Origin: Pedobacter glucosidilyticus DSM 23534
GTDB taxonomy: Bacteria; Bacteroidota; Bacteroidia; Sphingobacteriales; Sphingobacteriaceae
Length of the DNA stretch: 64,000 nucleotides
Assembly: GCF_000425145.1 (NCBI RefSeq)
Contig: NZ_AULF01000018.1
Span: 1-64,000 of the forward strand
Reading direction: 5' to 3'
Shown here one piece after another: positions 43,692 to 52,686 of the stretch; the stretch's first letter is position 1; each line of letters begins with the position of its first letter. The translations under genes were made by a program, and so were the position numbers. The notes below the pieces were generated by a model, which did not search any database, had not been told where the DNA came from, and was given only the letters and a program-made list of their open reading frames with translations.

Positions 43692-44561
43692 CTATAATGT
43701 ATTTTGTATTGAATCTTTTGCTATTTTCTCTTTGCGTAAGCTATCTTTTAATTGCTGCTGCTCAAACTGCTTTCTTAAAATGGTAGAATCGCTTTTTTCG
43801 CAAACAATCTGACCTTTAAATTTCAAGCTTACTGATGAATAAGTATCCCAACCTACGTAAGGTATTGCCTTTTTATAAAAAACCAATAACCTTTTAAATT
43901 TATCTTCAATATCATTCCCATCTCCGAAAATGATTTTTTGCTTACCTACCCGAGGTACTAATTCTATTTCTTTTTTCTCGTTCACATAAAGCTGTACAAA
44001 TTGCTCGTTCCATAAAGAATCTTTGGTAATATGTACTGCTACTTTAAAAAGATCTTTAGCTAGTGCCGTTCTTAGGGTATCTATTTTACCACTAAAGCCT
44101 TCTAAGATCATCCCATTAGCCGCCAATACTCTGGCTGTGAAATGTTCTGATAATGGAATTTTCAACCCGTTTTGATCTATATAATAATCTTGCCCTGCGA
44201 TGTTTAACATCCTTAGAATAGGCACTCGCTGCCTGATATCTGCATGGATTACCCCATTCATATCAGCAAAAACATTTGCATATTCTACAAAAGGATTGGC
44301 TTGCAACCTATCCTCTAAACTTTGCAAATCTATATTACCTAATCTTCTGCCCACTAATAAGCCATTTTTTGAAACCAGTATTTCATCAACCTCGGCCCGC
44401 TCTATAAAATATTGATTTCCGGGTAAGATTACTTTTACCTCTCTACAAACTGTTTCTACCTTTTTAGTTTCGATAAAACTCATCAGCACCACTAAACCGC
44501 TCAGGCTTAACAGCCAGAGGAATATAGCACCTACCAATTTCCATTTTATCTTTTTAAGCAT
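43692..44561 (-). CDS. ftsQ: Cell division protein FtsQ/DivIB
   Basis: A short cytosolic N-terminus and one transmembrane helix (about 9-27) precede a POTRA-like domain (VILPGNQYFIERAEVDEILV, then LQSLEDRLQANPFVEYANVF) and the beta domain (IRQRVPILRMLNIAGQDYYID). At 289 residues it has normal length. FtsQ links the FtsL/FtsB and FtsW/FtsI parts of the divisome. It overlaps the 3' end of murC by 8 bases and ends 2 bases before ftsA. Confidence 0.92.
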   Translation of the reverse strand: MLKKIKWKLVGAIFLWLLSLSGLVVLMSFIETKKVETVCREVKVILPGNQYFIERAEVDEILVSKNGLLVGRRLGNIDLQSLEDRLQANPFVEYANVFADMNGVIHADIRQRVPILRMLNIAGQDYYIDQNGLKIPLSEHFTARVLAANGMILEGFSGKIDTLRTALAKDLFKVAVHITKDSLWNEQFVQLYVNEKKEIELVPRVGKQKIIFGDGNDIEDKFKRLLVFYKKAIPYVGWDTYSSVSLKFKGQIVCEKSDSTILRKQFEQQQLKDSLRKEKIAKDSIQNTL

Positions 44562-45912
44562 TTGTAAATAAAGTATGTAAAGGTTTCACCAATGTATCTA
44601 TATCCCCGGCTCCAACGGTAACCAACAATTCGGGGTTTAAACTCCTCACCAATTGCAAAGCTTGCTCTTTAGAGCATCTGATAACTTTATCAGAATTTAT
44701 TTTTTTTGCTAAGAAATCACTATCCACACCCGGTATAGGCAATTCTCTTGCCGGATAAATATCTAAAAGCAGTAATTCATCGGCAGTAGCCAAAACTTCT
44801 GCAAAACCGTCTGCAAAATCTCTGGTTCTTGTAAACAAGTGTGGCTGAAAAACAACCGTTAACTTTTTATCTGGATATAAGGTTCTTACAGCTTTAAAAC
44901 AAGCTCTTAACTCTTCTGGATGATGCGCATAATCATCTATATAAATTCTTTTTGGTTCTTTGATGATATACTCAAAACGTCTTTTTACACCTCTAAAACT
45001 GGCTAAACCTGCTTTTATATCCTCTTTGGATATTCCCATTAAAAGGGCAACTTGTATAGCTGCCACTGCATTTTCTATATTGTGCTGACCAGCTAAACCT
45101 AAAACAAGATTTGGCATTTCTAGCTCTTGATTTTTAAAATCAAATTTAAATTCGCCAGCTTCTACCCGTATGTTTTGCGCATAAGCATCAGCCTGGGTGG
45201 TTAAACCGTAAGTTGAGGTTCCCGCTAATGGCAAGCCGTTACAAACAAATAATTTACCATCATCTTTTACCTGCCCAGCAAATAGTTTGAAAGATTCTAT
45301 CAGATGACTTTCATCACCATAAATATCTAAATGATCTGCATCCATTGAGGTTACTACGGCAACATCAGGATATAGGGTTAAGAAAGACCTATCATACTCA
45401 TCAGCTTCAACCACCATCACATTATTTTTACCAATGATGATATTGGTATCGTAATTAGAGCTAATGCCTCCTAAAAATGCTGAACAGTCATTCCCACCAT
45501 TTAACAATAAATGCGTGATTAAGGTACTGGTTGTTGTTTTACCATGTGTACCTGCCACCGCAATGGTATACATACCAGCAGACAGGATACCTAACACCTG
45601 CGAACGTTTGTAAAGTGTGAAGCCTTTTCTTTTGAAGAAGTTTAACACCACACTATCCTGCGGAATAGCAGGTGTATAAATGATTAAAGTGGAAGAAGAA
45701 GGTTCATGAAAATTCATTGGAATATTTTCCTCCAAATCTTCATAACGTACTGGGATACCTTCATCTGCCAAGCTTTGTGTAAGCGGGGTAGCAGTTTTAT
45801 CATACCCATATACTACACAACCTCTTTTATGAAAATAACGGGCAAGTCCACTCATGCCAATACCGCCAATTCCGATAAGATAAACCCTTTGTATGTCTTC
45901 CAATTTCATCAT
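44554..45912 (-). CDS. murC: UDP-N-acetylmuramate--L-alanine ligase MurC
   Basis: ATG at 45910-45912 lies one base after the murG stop and is followed directly by another ATG, giving about 452 residues; an upstream ATG at 45924 would overlap murG. Features are the Rossmann-type UDP-binding YLIGIGGIGMSGLARYFHKRG, the ATP-binding VAGTHGKTTTSTL and the central VEADEYDRSFLTLYPDVAV. The enzyme adds L-Ala to UDP-MurNAc in the cytosol, the first step of stem peptide synthesis. Confidence 0.97.
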   Translation of the reverse strand: MMKLEDIQRVYLIGIGGIGMSGLARYFHKRGCVVYGYDKTATPLTQSLADEGIPVRYEDLEENIPMNFHEPSSSTLIIYTPAIPQDSVVLNFFKRKGFTLYKRSQVLGILSAGMYTIAVAGTHGKTTTSTLITHLLLNGGNDCSAFLGGISSNYDTNIIIGKNNVMVVEADEYDRSFLTLYPDVAVVTSMDADHLDIYGDESHLIESFKLFAGQVKDDGKLFVCNGLPLAGTSTYGLTTQADAYAQNIRVEAGEFKFDFKNQELEMPNLVLGLAGQHNIENAVAAIQVALLMGISKEDIKAGLASFRGVKRRFEYIIKEPKRIYIDDYAHHPEELRACFKAVRTLYPDKKLTVVFQPHLFTRTRDFADGFAEVLATADELLLLDIYPARELPIPGVDSDFLAKKINSDKVIRCSKEQALQLVRSLNPELLVTVGAGDIDTLVKPLHTLFTNA

Positions 45913-45913
45913 G

Positions 45914-47014
45914 CTATAAGGCAATTTTTAATACTTCTTTTGCTATAGTTTCATCTGCCGATGGCAAGGCCAATTCAGCAATATTTGAAGATAAGCTCTT
46001 CATCTTAGCTTCATCTTTTAACAATTTTAAAGTTTGCTCTATCAAATCAGATTCGGCATGTTTATCATCAATTAAAACGGCTGCATCTTTATTTACTAAA
46101 GCCATAGCATTTTTAGTTTGATGGTCTTCTGCAACGTTTGGCGATGGCACCAAAATCACCGGTTTTTGCACCAAACATAACTCTGCAATGGTTCCTGCTC
46201 CAGCTCTTGAGATAATCACATCTGCCATTGCGAAAGCTAAATCCATACGGTTTAAAAATTCAAAAATTCTTATTCCATTGTCTTTAGGTTGGTTGCCGTA
46301 ACTATCTATAATGCCTCGATAATAATATTTACCTGTTTGCCAAATCAGTTGTATATCTTGGCTTTGTAATAAAGCCAAACCAGCCATCATACTTTTGTTT
46401 AAAGTACCAGCACCTAAACTTCCACCTACTACTAAAACTGTTTTTTTGGTTTCGTCTAATTCAAAAAATGCTGCCGCCTCTTTTCTTTTGTCTACAATTT
46501 GAACCGATTCTTTTCTTACCGGATTTCCCGTTTTAATAATACGCTCCGCTGGAAAAAATGCATCCATCCCATCAAAAGCGACACATATCTTCTCCGCCTT
46601 TTTTCCTAATAATTTATTGGTAATACCTGCATAAGAGTTTTGCTCTTGAATGAGGTAAGGAATTTTCTTTAATGAAGCTGCATACAATAAAGGCCCAGAT
46701 GCATAACCGCCAACACCAACTACAGCATGGGGTTTAAAGTCTTTAATAATTTGTAGCGACTTTCTAACACTTCCAATAATTTTAAAAGGCAATAATAGGT
46801 TTTTAGCCAAATTACTTCTTTGAAAACCTTGAATATCTAACCCAATAATGCGATAACCAGCAGCCGGAACTTTTTCCATCTCCATTCTACCTGCTGCACC
46901 TACAAAAAGTATTTCTGTGTCTGGCTGCAAAGTCCTCAAAGCATTAGCTATAGCAATAGCAGGGAAGATATGTCCTCCTGTGCCGCCTCCACTGATGATG
47001 ATTCTTTTTGCCAT
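45914..47014 (-). CDS. murG: UDP-GlcNAc--undecaprenyl-pyrophosphoryl-MurNAc-pentapeptide GlcNAc transferase MurG
   Basis: I choose ATG 47012-47014 (366 residues), which puts IIISGGGTGGHIFPAIAIA right at the N-terminus, as in the family. An in-frame ATG at 47056 lies in a GTATTGAG repeat tract and is not credible. Other marks are VGVGGYASGPLLYAA, VVGGSLGAGTLNKSM and the donor-site RAGAGTIAELCLVQKPVILVP. It converts lipid I to lipid II on the inner face of the membrane. Confidence 0.97.
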   Translation of the reverse strand: MAKRIIISGGGTGGHIFPAIAIANALRTLQPDTEILFVGAAGRMEMEKVPAAGYRIIGLDIQGFQRSNLAKNLLLPFKIIGSVRKSLQIIKDFKPHAVVGVGGYASGPLLYAASLKKIPYLIQEQNSYAGITNKLLGKKAEKICVAFDGMDAFFPAERIIKTGNPVRKESVQIVDKRKEAAAFFELDETKKTVLVVGGSLGAGTLNKSMMAGLALLQSQDIQLIWQTGKYYYRGIIDSYGNQPKDNGIRIFEFLNRMDLAFAMADVIISRAGAGTIAELCLVQKPVILVPSPNVAEDHQTKNAMALVNKDAAVLIDDKHAESDLIEQTLKLLKDEAKMKSLSSNIAELALPSADETIAKEVLKIAL

Positions 47015-47020
47015 ATTTTT

Positions 47021-47110
47021 AGTATTGAGTAGATAGTATTGAGTATTGAGACTCATCTGCTATCTGGTCATTCCTTTTTATTTTTGATTGATTGATTTTT
47101 GATTGATTGA
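47021..47110. repeat. Short direct repeats between ftsW and murG
   Basis: GTATTGAG occurs at 47022-47029, 47036-47043 and 47043-47050. Then a 15-bp unit, TTTTTGATTGATTGA, is repeated in tandem at 47081-47095 and 47096-47110. The same GTATTGAG word appears at 59600-59607 downstream of the pseudouridine synthase gene, which suggests a dispersed intergenic filler sequence. Confidence 0.6.
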
Positions 47111-47194
47111 TTCTGTATCGCTCTGCTAAATTTTACTTTATTGATTTAATTAATGTCAATCTCTCATTCAATCCATCTATCATTCACTAAATAT

Positions 47195-48376
47195 TTATCC
47201 TACCGCCGGTATTTCTCCTACAATTACTTTTTCTTCTTTATTTGTTGCTTTTAAATCTGCTTTATATTCTTCTACATCTTTACTAACCGATAAAATAATA
47301 CCGAATGCTACGCTTGTAAACAAAATGGAAGTTCCTCCCATACTTACCAATGGCAAAGGCACACCAGTAACAGGGAATAAATTTACTGCAACAGCCATAT
47401 TTGCTAAAGCTTGTATGGTTAAACTAAAACCTAAACCTGCAGCTAATAAAGCACCAAAAGCTTTAGGAGCTTGCGTTACGATCTTGATAATCCTAAACAT
47501 GAGTAATAGGTAAAGGGCTACTACAATAATACCACCAACCATACCATACTCTTCTATAATTATGGCGAAAATAAAATCTGAATAAGGGTGTGGTAAGAAA
47601 TTTCTTTGCGTACTATTACCCGGACCTTTACCTAAAATACCTCCACTAGCAACTGCTATTTTTGCTTGGTCTTGCTGGAAAGTTTTATCAGCATGTTGCA
47701 TTTCTGGATTAAAATAAGCGTGAATCCTTGATTTATAAGTTTCTCTTCTTGGACCATAAAACACCAATACTGCCAACAAAGCTGCACCACCAACACATAC
47801 AATAGCAATTTGCTTAAAACTAATTCTCCCTATCAATAATAACAATATACTTACCCCAAACAGCATTAATGCTGTTGATAAATTTGCTAAACCAATTAAA
47901 ATAAACACTAAACAAACCGAGCCCATAATCGGAATAAAAGCTTTCTTAACATCCTTAATATTTTCCTGCTTTTTGGTAAGTGTTCTGGCTAAGAAAGTAA
48001 TGAGAGCAAGCTTAGCCAAATCTGATGTTTGAAAAGTTAAACCTGTACCTGGTATTGCTATCCATCTACTTGCATCGTTCATGGTGCTACCAAAAAGTAA
48101 CGTATAAAGTAATAGTGGAATAGTGATAATCATTAAAATTTTTGATATACCACCGTAATACCGGTAATTAAGTAAATGGGCAAAGTATATCAAAACAAAA
48201 CCTATGATGATAAATAACAAATGCTTAAACATTAAAGACTCTGAACCTACACCACGCTTGTATGCCAAGGTACCTGTAGCGCTGTAAACTGCTAACACAG
48301 AAAGTAACGATAGTAGGATGATAATTAACCAAATCCATCTATCGCCACGGGTATGATTTAGAATATCTTTAATCAT
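47195..48376 (-). CDS. ftsW: Lipid II polymerase / cell division protein FtsW
   Basis: This SEDS family protein of 393 residues has about ten hydrophobic helices. Family marks are SLMFKHLLFIIIGFVLIYFA, WIAIPGTGLTFQTSDLAKLALI, YSDFIFAIIIEEYGMVGG and NLFPVTGVPLPLVSMGGTS. It polymerises septal glycan strands with FtsI. It lies 11 bases downstream of murD; the 180-base gap to murG is filled with short repeats. Confidence 0.97.
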   Translation of the reverse strand: MIKDILNHTRGDRWIWLIIILLSLLSVLAVYSATGTLAYKRGVGSESLMFKHLLFIIIGFVLIYFAHLLNYRYYGGISKILMIITIPLLLYTLLFGSTMNDASRWIAIPGTGLTFQTSDLAKLALITFLARTLTKKQENIKDVKKAFIPIMGSVCLVFILIGLANLSTALMLFGVSILLLLIGRISFKQIAIVCVGGAALLAVLVFYGPRRETYKSRIHAYFNPEMQHADKTFQQDQAKIAVASGGILGKGPGNSTQRNFLPHPYSDFIFAIIIEEYGMVGGIIVVALYLLLMFRIIKIVTQAPKAFGALLAAGLGFSLTIQALANMAVAVNLFPVTGVPLPLVSMGGTSILFTSVAFGIILSVSKDVEEYKADLKATNKEEKVIVGEIPAVG

Positions 48377-48387
48377 GTTTGTTGATA

Positions 48388-49794
48388 TTAAAGTTCTCTA
48401 ACAGCTGCTTTAAATTGATTACCTCTGTCTTCGTAATTTTTAAATAAATCAAAACTTGCACAAGCAGGAGACAATAAAACAGTGCTTCCTTTTTTAGCTA
48501 AGTGATAAGATACTTCTACCGCTTCTCTTGCAGAAAATGTATTCACAATAACTTCTACATCATCTTCAAAAGCATCATGTATAGCTTTATTATCTTTACC
48601 TAAGCAAACTATAGCCTTAACTTTTTGCTTTACCAAGTCTTTAATCATGCTATAATCATTTCCTTTATCAACACCACCCATAATTAAAACAACATCAGTA
48701 TTAACACTTTCTAAGGCGTACCAAGTAGAATTTACATTGGTTGCTTTAGAATCATTAATGAAAGTGATATCGGAAATTTTGGCAACATGCTCCAAACGGT
48801 GTTCAATATTTATAAAATCTCCCATGCTTTCTCTGATGGTTGCGTTTCTAAGATCTAATATCTTAGCCGCTATACCAGAAGCCATAGAGTTGTAAACATT
48901 GTGACTACCTTGTAGTGCTAAATCTGAAAATGACATAGTTAATTTATCTGAATGGTTTAGATTAAATGTGATGGTTTGCCCTGATGCAAAAGCGCCATTG
49001 GCAACTTCTTTCTTGATAGAAAATGGATGTGTTTGAGCTTTAATAGTAAAATCTGAAATCACTGCTTCTGTTTCTGGATCATCAGCACAATAGATAAAAT
49101 GATCTTCTTGTGTTTGATTTTGAATAATCCTGAATTTAGAATTCACATAATTACGCATCTCATAATTATATCTATCTAAATGGTCTGGTGTGATGTTTAA
49201 TAGAATAGCAATATCAGCCTTAAACTGATACATATTATCTAGCATGAAACTGCTAATCTCTAGTACGTAATAATCAAAGTTTTCTTGAGCAACCTGCTTT
49301 GCAAAACTTTTCCCAATATTACCGGCTAAACCAACATTTAAACCTGCTTTTTTTAAAATATGATAGGTTAAAAGCGTGGTGGTGGTTTTACCATTTGAAC
49401 CAGTTATACAAATAGTTTTAGCCTGGGTATATCTACCTGCAAACTCTATCTCTGATAAAATTGGAATATCCTTTCCTATTAATTTCTTAATGATTGGAGC
49501 CTTATCAGGGATACCCGGACTTTTAACAACCTCGGTAGCATTTAAGATTAAATCTTCAGTATGCTGATTTTCCTCAAAAGGGATATTAAAATCAGTAAGT
49601 TCTGCTTTATAATGATCTGCAATAGCACCAAAATCAGATACAAAAACATCAAAACCATGCTTCTGGGCTAGAATAGCAGCACCAACGCCACTTTCTCCAG
49701 CACCTAAAACTACGAGCCTCACACCAGCCCTCTCCTTCAGAGAGGAAGCACTATGTTGCTCTGCTTTATTCGTATGATGGCTTTCCTTCTTCAT
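48388..49794 (-). CDS. murD: UDP-N-acetylmuramoylalanine--D-glutamate ligase MurD, with an unusual N-terminal extension
   Basis: The core begins RLVVLGAGESGVGAAILAQK and contains KTICITGSNGKTTTTLLTYH and LEISSFMLDNMYQF, standard for MurD, which adds D-Glu to UDP-MurNAc-L-Ala. From ATG 49794 the protein has 468 residues, but the first 26 (ending SSLKERAGVR) are unlike the family. They are encoded partly by a copy of a dispersed intergenic repeat (CTCTCCTTCAGAGAGG). An in-frame GTG at 49720-49722 with AAGGAGAGG just upstream would give a conventional N-terminus of 444 residues and may be the real start. Confidence 0.95.
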   Translation of the reverse strand: MKKESHHTNKAEQHSASSLKERAGVRLVVLGAGESGVGAAILAQKHGFDVFVSDFGAIADHYKAELTDFNIPFEENQHTEDLILNATEVVKSPGIPDKAPIIKKLIGKDIPILSEIEFAGRYTQAKTICITGSNGKTTTTLLTYHILKKAGLNVGLAGNIGKSFAKQVAQENFDYYVLEISSFMLDNMYQFKADIAILLNITPDHLDRYNYEMRNYVNSKFRIIQNQTQEDHFIYCADDPETEAVISDFTIKAQTHPFSIKKEVANGAFASGQTITFNLNHSDKLTMSFSDLALQGSHNVYNSMASGIAAKILDLRNATIRESMGDFINIEHRLEHVAKISDITFINDSKATNVNSTWYALESVNTDVVLIMGGVDKGNDYSMIKDLVKQKVKAIVCLGKDNKAIHDAFEDDVEVIVNTFSAREAVEVSYHLAKKGSTVLLSPACASFDLFKNYEDRGNQFKAAVREL

Positions 49795-49822
49795 TTAATT
49801 TCTAACTCTCTAAAATTTTAAC

Positions 49823-49939
49823 CCTTATTCTTTGTTCCCTAATCCTTATTCTTTGTTCCTTGATCCTTATTCTTTGTTCCTTGATCCTTATTCTTTGTTC
49901 CTTGATCCTTATTCTTTATTCCCTAATCTTTATTCTCCC
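49823..49939. repeat. 21-bp tandem repeat array between mraY and murD
   Basis: Five full copies of a 21-base unit (CCTTATTCTTTGTTCCTTGAT, with minor variation in the first and last) occupy 49823-49927, then a partial copy to 49939. It fills the 151-base gap between the two genes. The unit is a multiple of three, but on the minus strand it is untranslated in the normal gene order. Copy number is likely to vary between strains. Confidence 0.9.
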
Positions 49940-49945
49940 AAAAAG

Positions 49946-51226
49946 TTATCTCAATTTCAACGTTACTATAGTGATGATGGCTAGTAGTATCCCGATAATC
50001 CAAAAGCGGGTAACAATTTTTGCTTCGTGGTAACCTTTTTTCTGAAAGTGGTGGTGTAAGGGCGACATTAAAAAGATTCTTCTGCCCTCGCCATATTTCT
50101 TTTTAGTGTATTTAAACCAGGAAACCTGCATAATCACCGATAGATTTTCTATCAAGAAAACACCACAAAGTATTGGGATAAGTAACTCCTTTCGTATCAT
50201 AATAGCTAAAACCGCTATGATACCTCCAATAGTTAAGCTTCCTGTATCGCCCATAAAAACCTGAGCAGGAAAAGTATTATACCAAAGAAAACCCACACAA
50301 GCCCCTACAAAAGCAGCTGCAAAAATCACCAGCTCTCCTGAATTTGGGATATACAGAATCTTTAGATAATCGGCAATAATCATATTACCAGAAACATAGG
50401 CCAGCAAAGCCAAAGTAATACCTATAATAGCTGATGTTCCCGTAGCTAAACCATCTATACCATCAGTGATATTTGCACCATTAGAAACTGCGGTTATAAT
50501 GACGATAACAAATATCAGAAATACAGCAAAAGCATATTTCTCATAGCCATCGCCCATAAATTTTAAGACTTTGGCGTAATCAAATTCATTATTTTTATAG
50601 AAAGGAATATTAGTAATGGTAGATTTTACATCATTTGCATAATGTACACCAGTTGATTTTTCTACTCTAATAAGTTTTTGACCATCCTTATTATAAACTT
50701 CTTCTGTTTGTACCGAACTTCCTGCCGGCAAAGCACCTGTAACGGTTTGTCTAACTAAAATTCCGGGATGGAAATACATCGTACAGCCTACAATGATGGA
50801 TAAACCTACTTGTCCAACTATTTTAAACCTTCCCGCTAAACCTTCCTTATTTTTCTTAAATACCTTAATATAGTCATCTAAAAAACCTATTGCTCCCATC
50901 CAAATGGTAGTCACAATCATTAAAATGATGTATATATTCTCTAGCTTGGCAAACAATAAAGTTGGGATTAATACCCCAGCAATAATGATTAAGCCTCCCA
51001 TAGTTGGGGTACCTTGCTTTTGTATTTGGCCATCTAAACCTAAATTTCTTACAGTTTCGCCAACTTGCTTATATCTTAAATACTTAATTAGCCTACTGCC
51101 GTAAACAGTGGTAATAATTAAGGATAAGATGATGGCCATACTTGCCCTAAAAGAGATAAACTGAAATACACCCGCCCCAGGGAAATCAAATTGTTTATCT
51201 AAAAAGTTAAAAAGGTAGTATAACAT
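49946..51226 (-). CDS. mraY: Phospho-N-acetylmuramoyl-pentapeptide transferase MraY
   Basis: At 426 residues it is longer than E. coli MraY (360), as in many Bacteroidota, because of a loop around 170-215 ([20 protein letters not shown]). Motifs are [16 protein letters not shown], the catalytic Asp pair in GFLDDYIKV and [15 protein letters not shown]. It moves phospho-MurNAc-pentapeptide to undecaprenyl phosphate, making lipid I. Its ATG overlaps the murE stop by one base (TAATG). Confidence 0.97.
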   Translation of the reverse strand: MLYYLFNFLDKQFDFPGAGVFQFISFRASMAIILSLIITTVYGSRLIKYLRYKQVGETVRNLGLDGQIQKQGTPTMGGLIIIAGVLIPTLLFAKLENIYIILMIVTTIWMGAIGFLDDYIKVFKKNKEGLAGRFKIVGQVGLSIIVGCTMYFHPGILVRQTVTGALPAGSSVQTEEVYNKDGQKLIRVEKSTGVHYANDVKSTITNIPFYKNNEFDYAKVLKFMGDGYEKYAFAVFLIFVIVIITAVSNGANITDGIDGLATGTSAIIGITLALLAYVSGNMIIADYLKILYIPNSGELVIFAAAFVGACVGFLWYNTFPAQVFMGDTGSLTIGGIIAVLAIMIRKELLIPILCGVFLIENLSVIMQVSWFKYTKKKYGEGRRIFLMSPLHHHFQKKGYHEAKIVTRFWIIGILLAIITIVTLKLR

Positions 51227-52686
51227 TAAGCAAGTAGGTTAAATTGGTCCAACAATATTTTTTTATCATCAAAATCTGTCCTTACGCCCTTTATCTCTTG
51301 ATATTTCTCATGGCCTTTGCCTGCTAATAAAATAATATCACCAGGCTGAGCTAAATGACAAGCTGTTTTTATTGCCTCTCTTCTATCAATAATGGTAAGC
51401 ACTTTACGTTGATTTACAGGGGTTACACCAGCTTGCATATCTTTGATGATATCTTCCGGATTTTCTGATCGAGGATTATCTGAAGTAAGAATTACTTTAT
51501 GACTCCAATCACAAGCTGTTTGTGCCATTACTGGGCGTTTAGTTTTATCCCTATCTCCTCCACAGCCAATAATGGTAATAATTGATTCATTTCCATTTCT
51601 GATATTATCTATGGTGGATAGCACATTTCTTAAAGCATCAGGTGTATGTGCATAATCAACAATACCTACTACTTTATTTGGTGCCACGATGTAATCAAAC
51701 CTACCCTCTGCCCCACTTAGTCTGCTTAAAATGGTTAAGACTTTTATTTTATCTTGCTCTAACAACATAGCTGTTGCGTAAACAGCTAATAAATTATAGG
51801 CATTAAAAGAGCCTACCATTTTCATGTAAATCTCTTGGCCATCAATATCCAGATGCAAACCAGAGAATTGATTTTCTATCACTTTAGCTTTAAAATCAGC
51901 CAAGGTTTTTAAAGCATAACTTTTTTTATACGCCTTGGTATTTTGAAGCATTACCTCCCCATTTTTATCATCAATATTAGTAAGGGCAAAAGCAGGTTTA
52001 TTTAACCCATCAAAAAATGCTTTTTTTGCTTTTAGATAATTATCAAAAGTTAGATGAAAATCTAAGTGGTCATGAGTGATATTTGTGAAAACAGCTCCAG
52101 CAAAGTTTAATCCTTCTATACGATGCTGTGCCACCGCATGAGAGCTTACTTCCATAAAACAGTAATCACAACCAGCATCAATCATTCTATTGATTAATGA
52201 TTGTAGTGATACTTGGTCTGGCGTAGTATGGGTTGATGGAATTATAGCATCATTTATCTTATTCTCTACCGTAGATATTAACCCTACTTTATAACCTAAA
52301 TCTCTAAATAACTGATAAAGCAAAGTACAAACTGTTGTTTTACCATTAGTACCTGTTACGCCAATTAGTTTTAGTTTTGATGATGGATGATCGTAAAAAT
52401 TAGCTGCCATAGTGCCTAAAGCCTTAGCAGAATTTGATACAACTAAATAGGTGATACCATCTACTATATTTTCTGGTAAGGTTTCTAAAACGATAGCATC
52501 AGCACCCTTTTCTATAGCTAAGCTGATATATGCATGTCCGTCTGTTTGAGTTCCTTTAATGGCAACAAAAAGTGTTTGAGACGTTACTTTCCTAGAATCG
52601 AAAGCAATTTGAGCTATTTCAACCTCGGTTGAGCCAATTACTTGCTCTAAAGCAACACCATACAATATGTCTTTTAAAACTGCCAT
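51226..52686 (-). CDS. murE: UDP-N-acetylmuramoyl-tripeptide synthetase MurE
   Basis: This Mur ligase of 486 residues has an N-terminal uridine-binding domain ([25 protein letters not shown]), the P-loop [33 protein letters not shown] and, in the C-terminal domain, [17 protein letters not shown]. The DNPR motif is the signature of enzymes that add meso-diaminopimelate. It is sandwiched between ftsI and mraY with single-base overlaps, indicating tight co-translation. Confidence 0.97.
   Translation of the reverse strand: MAVLKDILYGVALEQVIGSTEVEIAQIAFDSRKVTSQTLFVAIKGTQTDGHAYISLAIEKGADAIVLETLPENIVDGITYLVVSNSAKALGTMAANFYDHPSSKLKLIGVTGTNGKTTVCTLLYQLFRDLGYKVGLISTVENKINDAIIPSTHTTPDQVSLQSLINRMIDAGCDYCFMEVSSHAVAQHRIEGLNFAGAVFTNITHDHLDFHLTFDNYLKAKKAFFDGLNKPAFALTNIDDKNGEVMLQNTKAYKKSYALKTLADFKAKVIENQFSGLHLDIDGQEIYMKMVGSFNAYNLLAVYATAMLLEQDKIKVLTILSRLSGAEGRFDYIVAPNKVVGIVDYAHTPDALRNVLSTIDNIRNGNESIITIIGCGGDRDKTKRPVMAQTACDWSHKVILTSDNPRSENPEDIIKDMQAGVTPVNQRKVLTIIDRREAIKTACHLAQPGDIILLAGKGHEKYQEIKGVRTDFDDKKILLDQFNLLA

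Noticed and set aside
43154-43786. 210-codon plus-strand ORF opposite ftsA/ftsQ
   Set aside because: It is the shadow of ftsA, whose motifs are intact. The ORF has no recognisable domain and low-complexity composition.
49823-49939. CRISPR array
   Set aside because: The units are direct tandem copies with no unique spacers and no cas genes. The same reasoning excludes the 8-bp array at 59721-59822.
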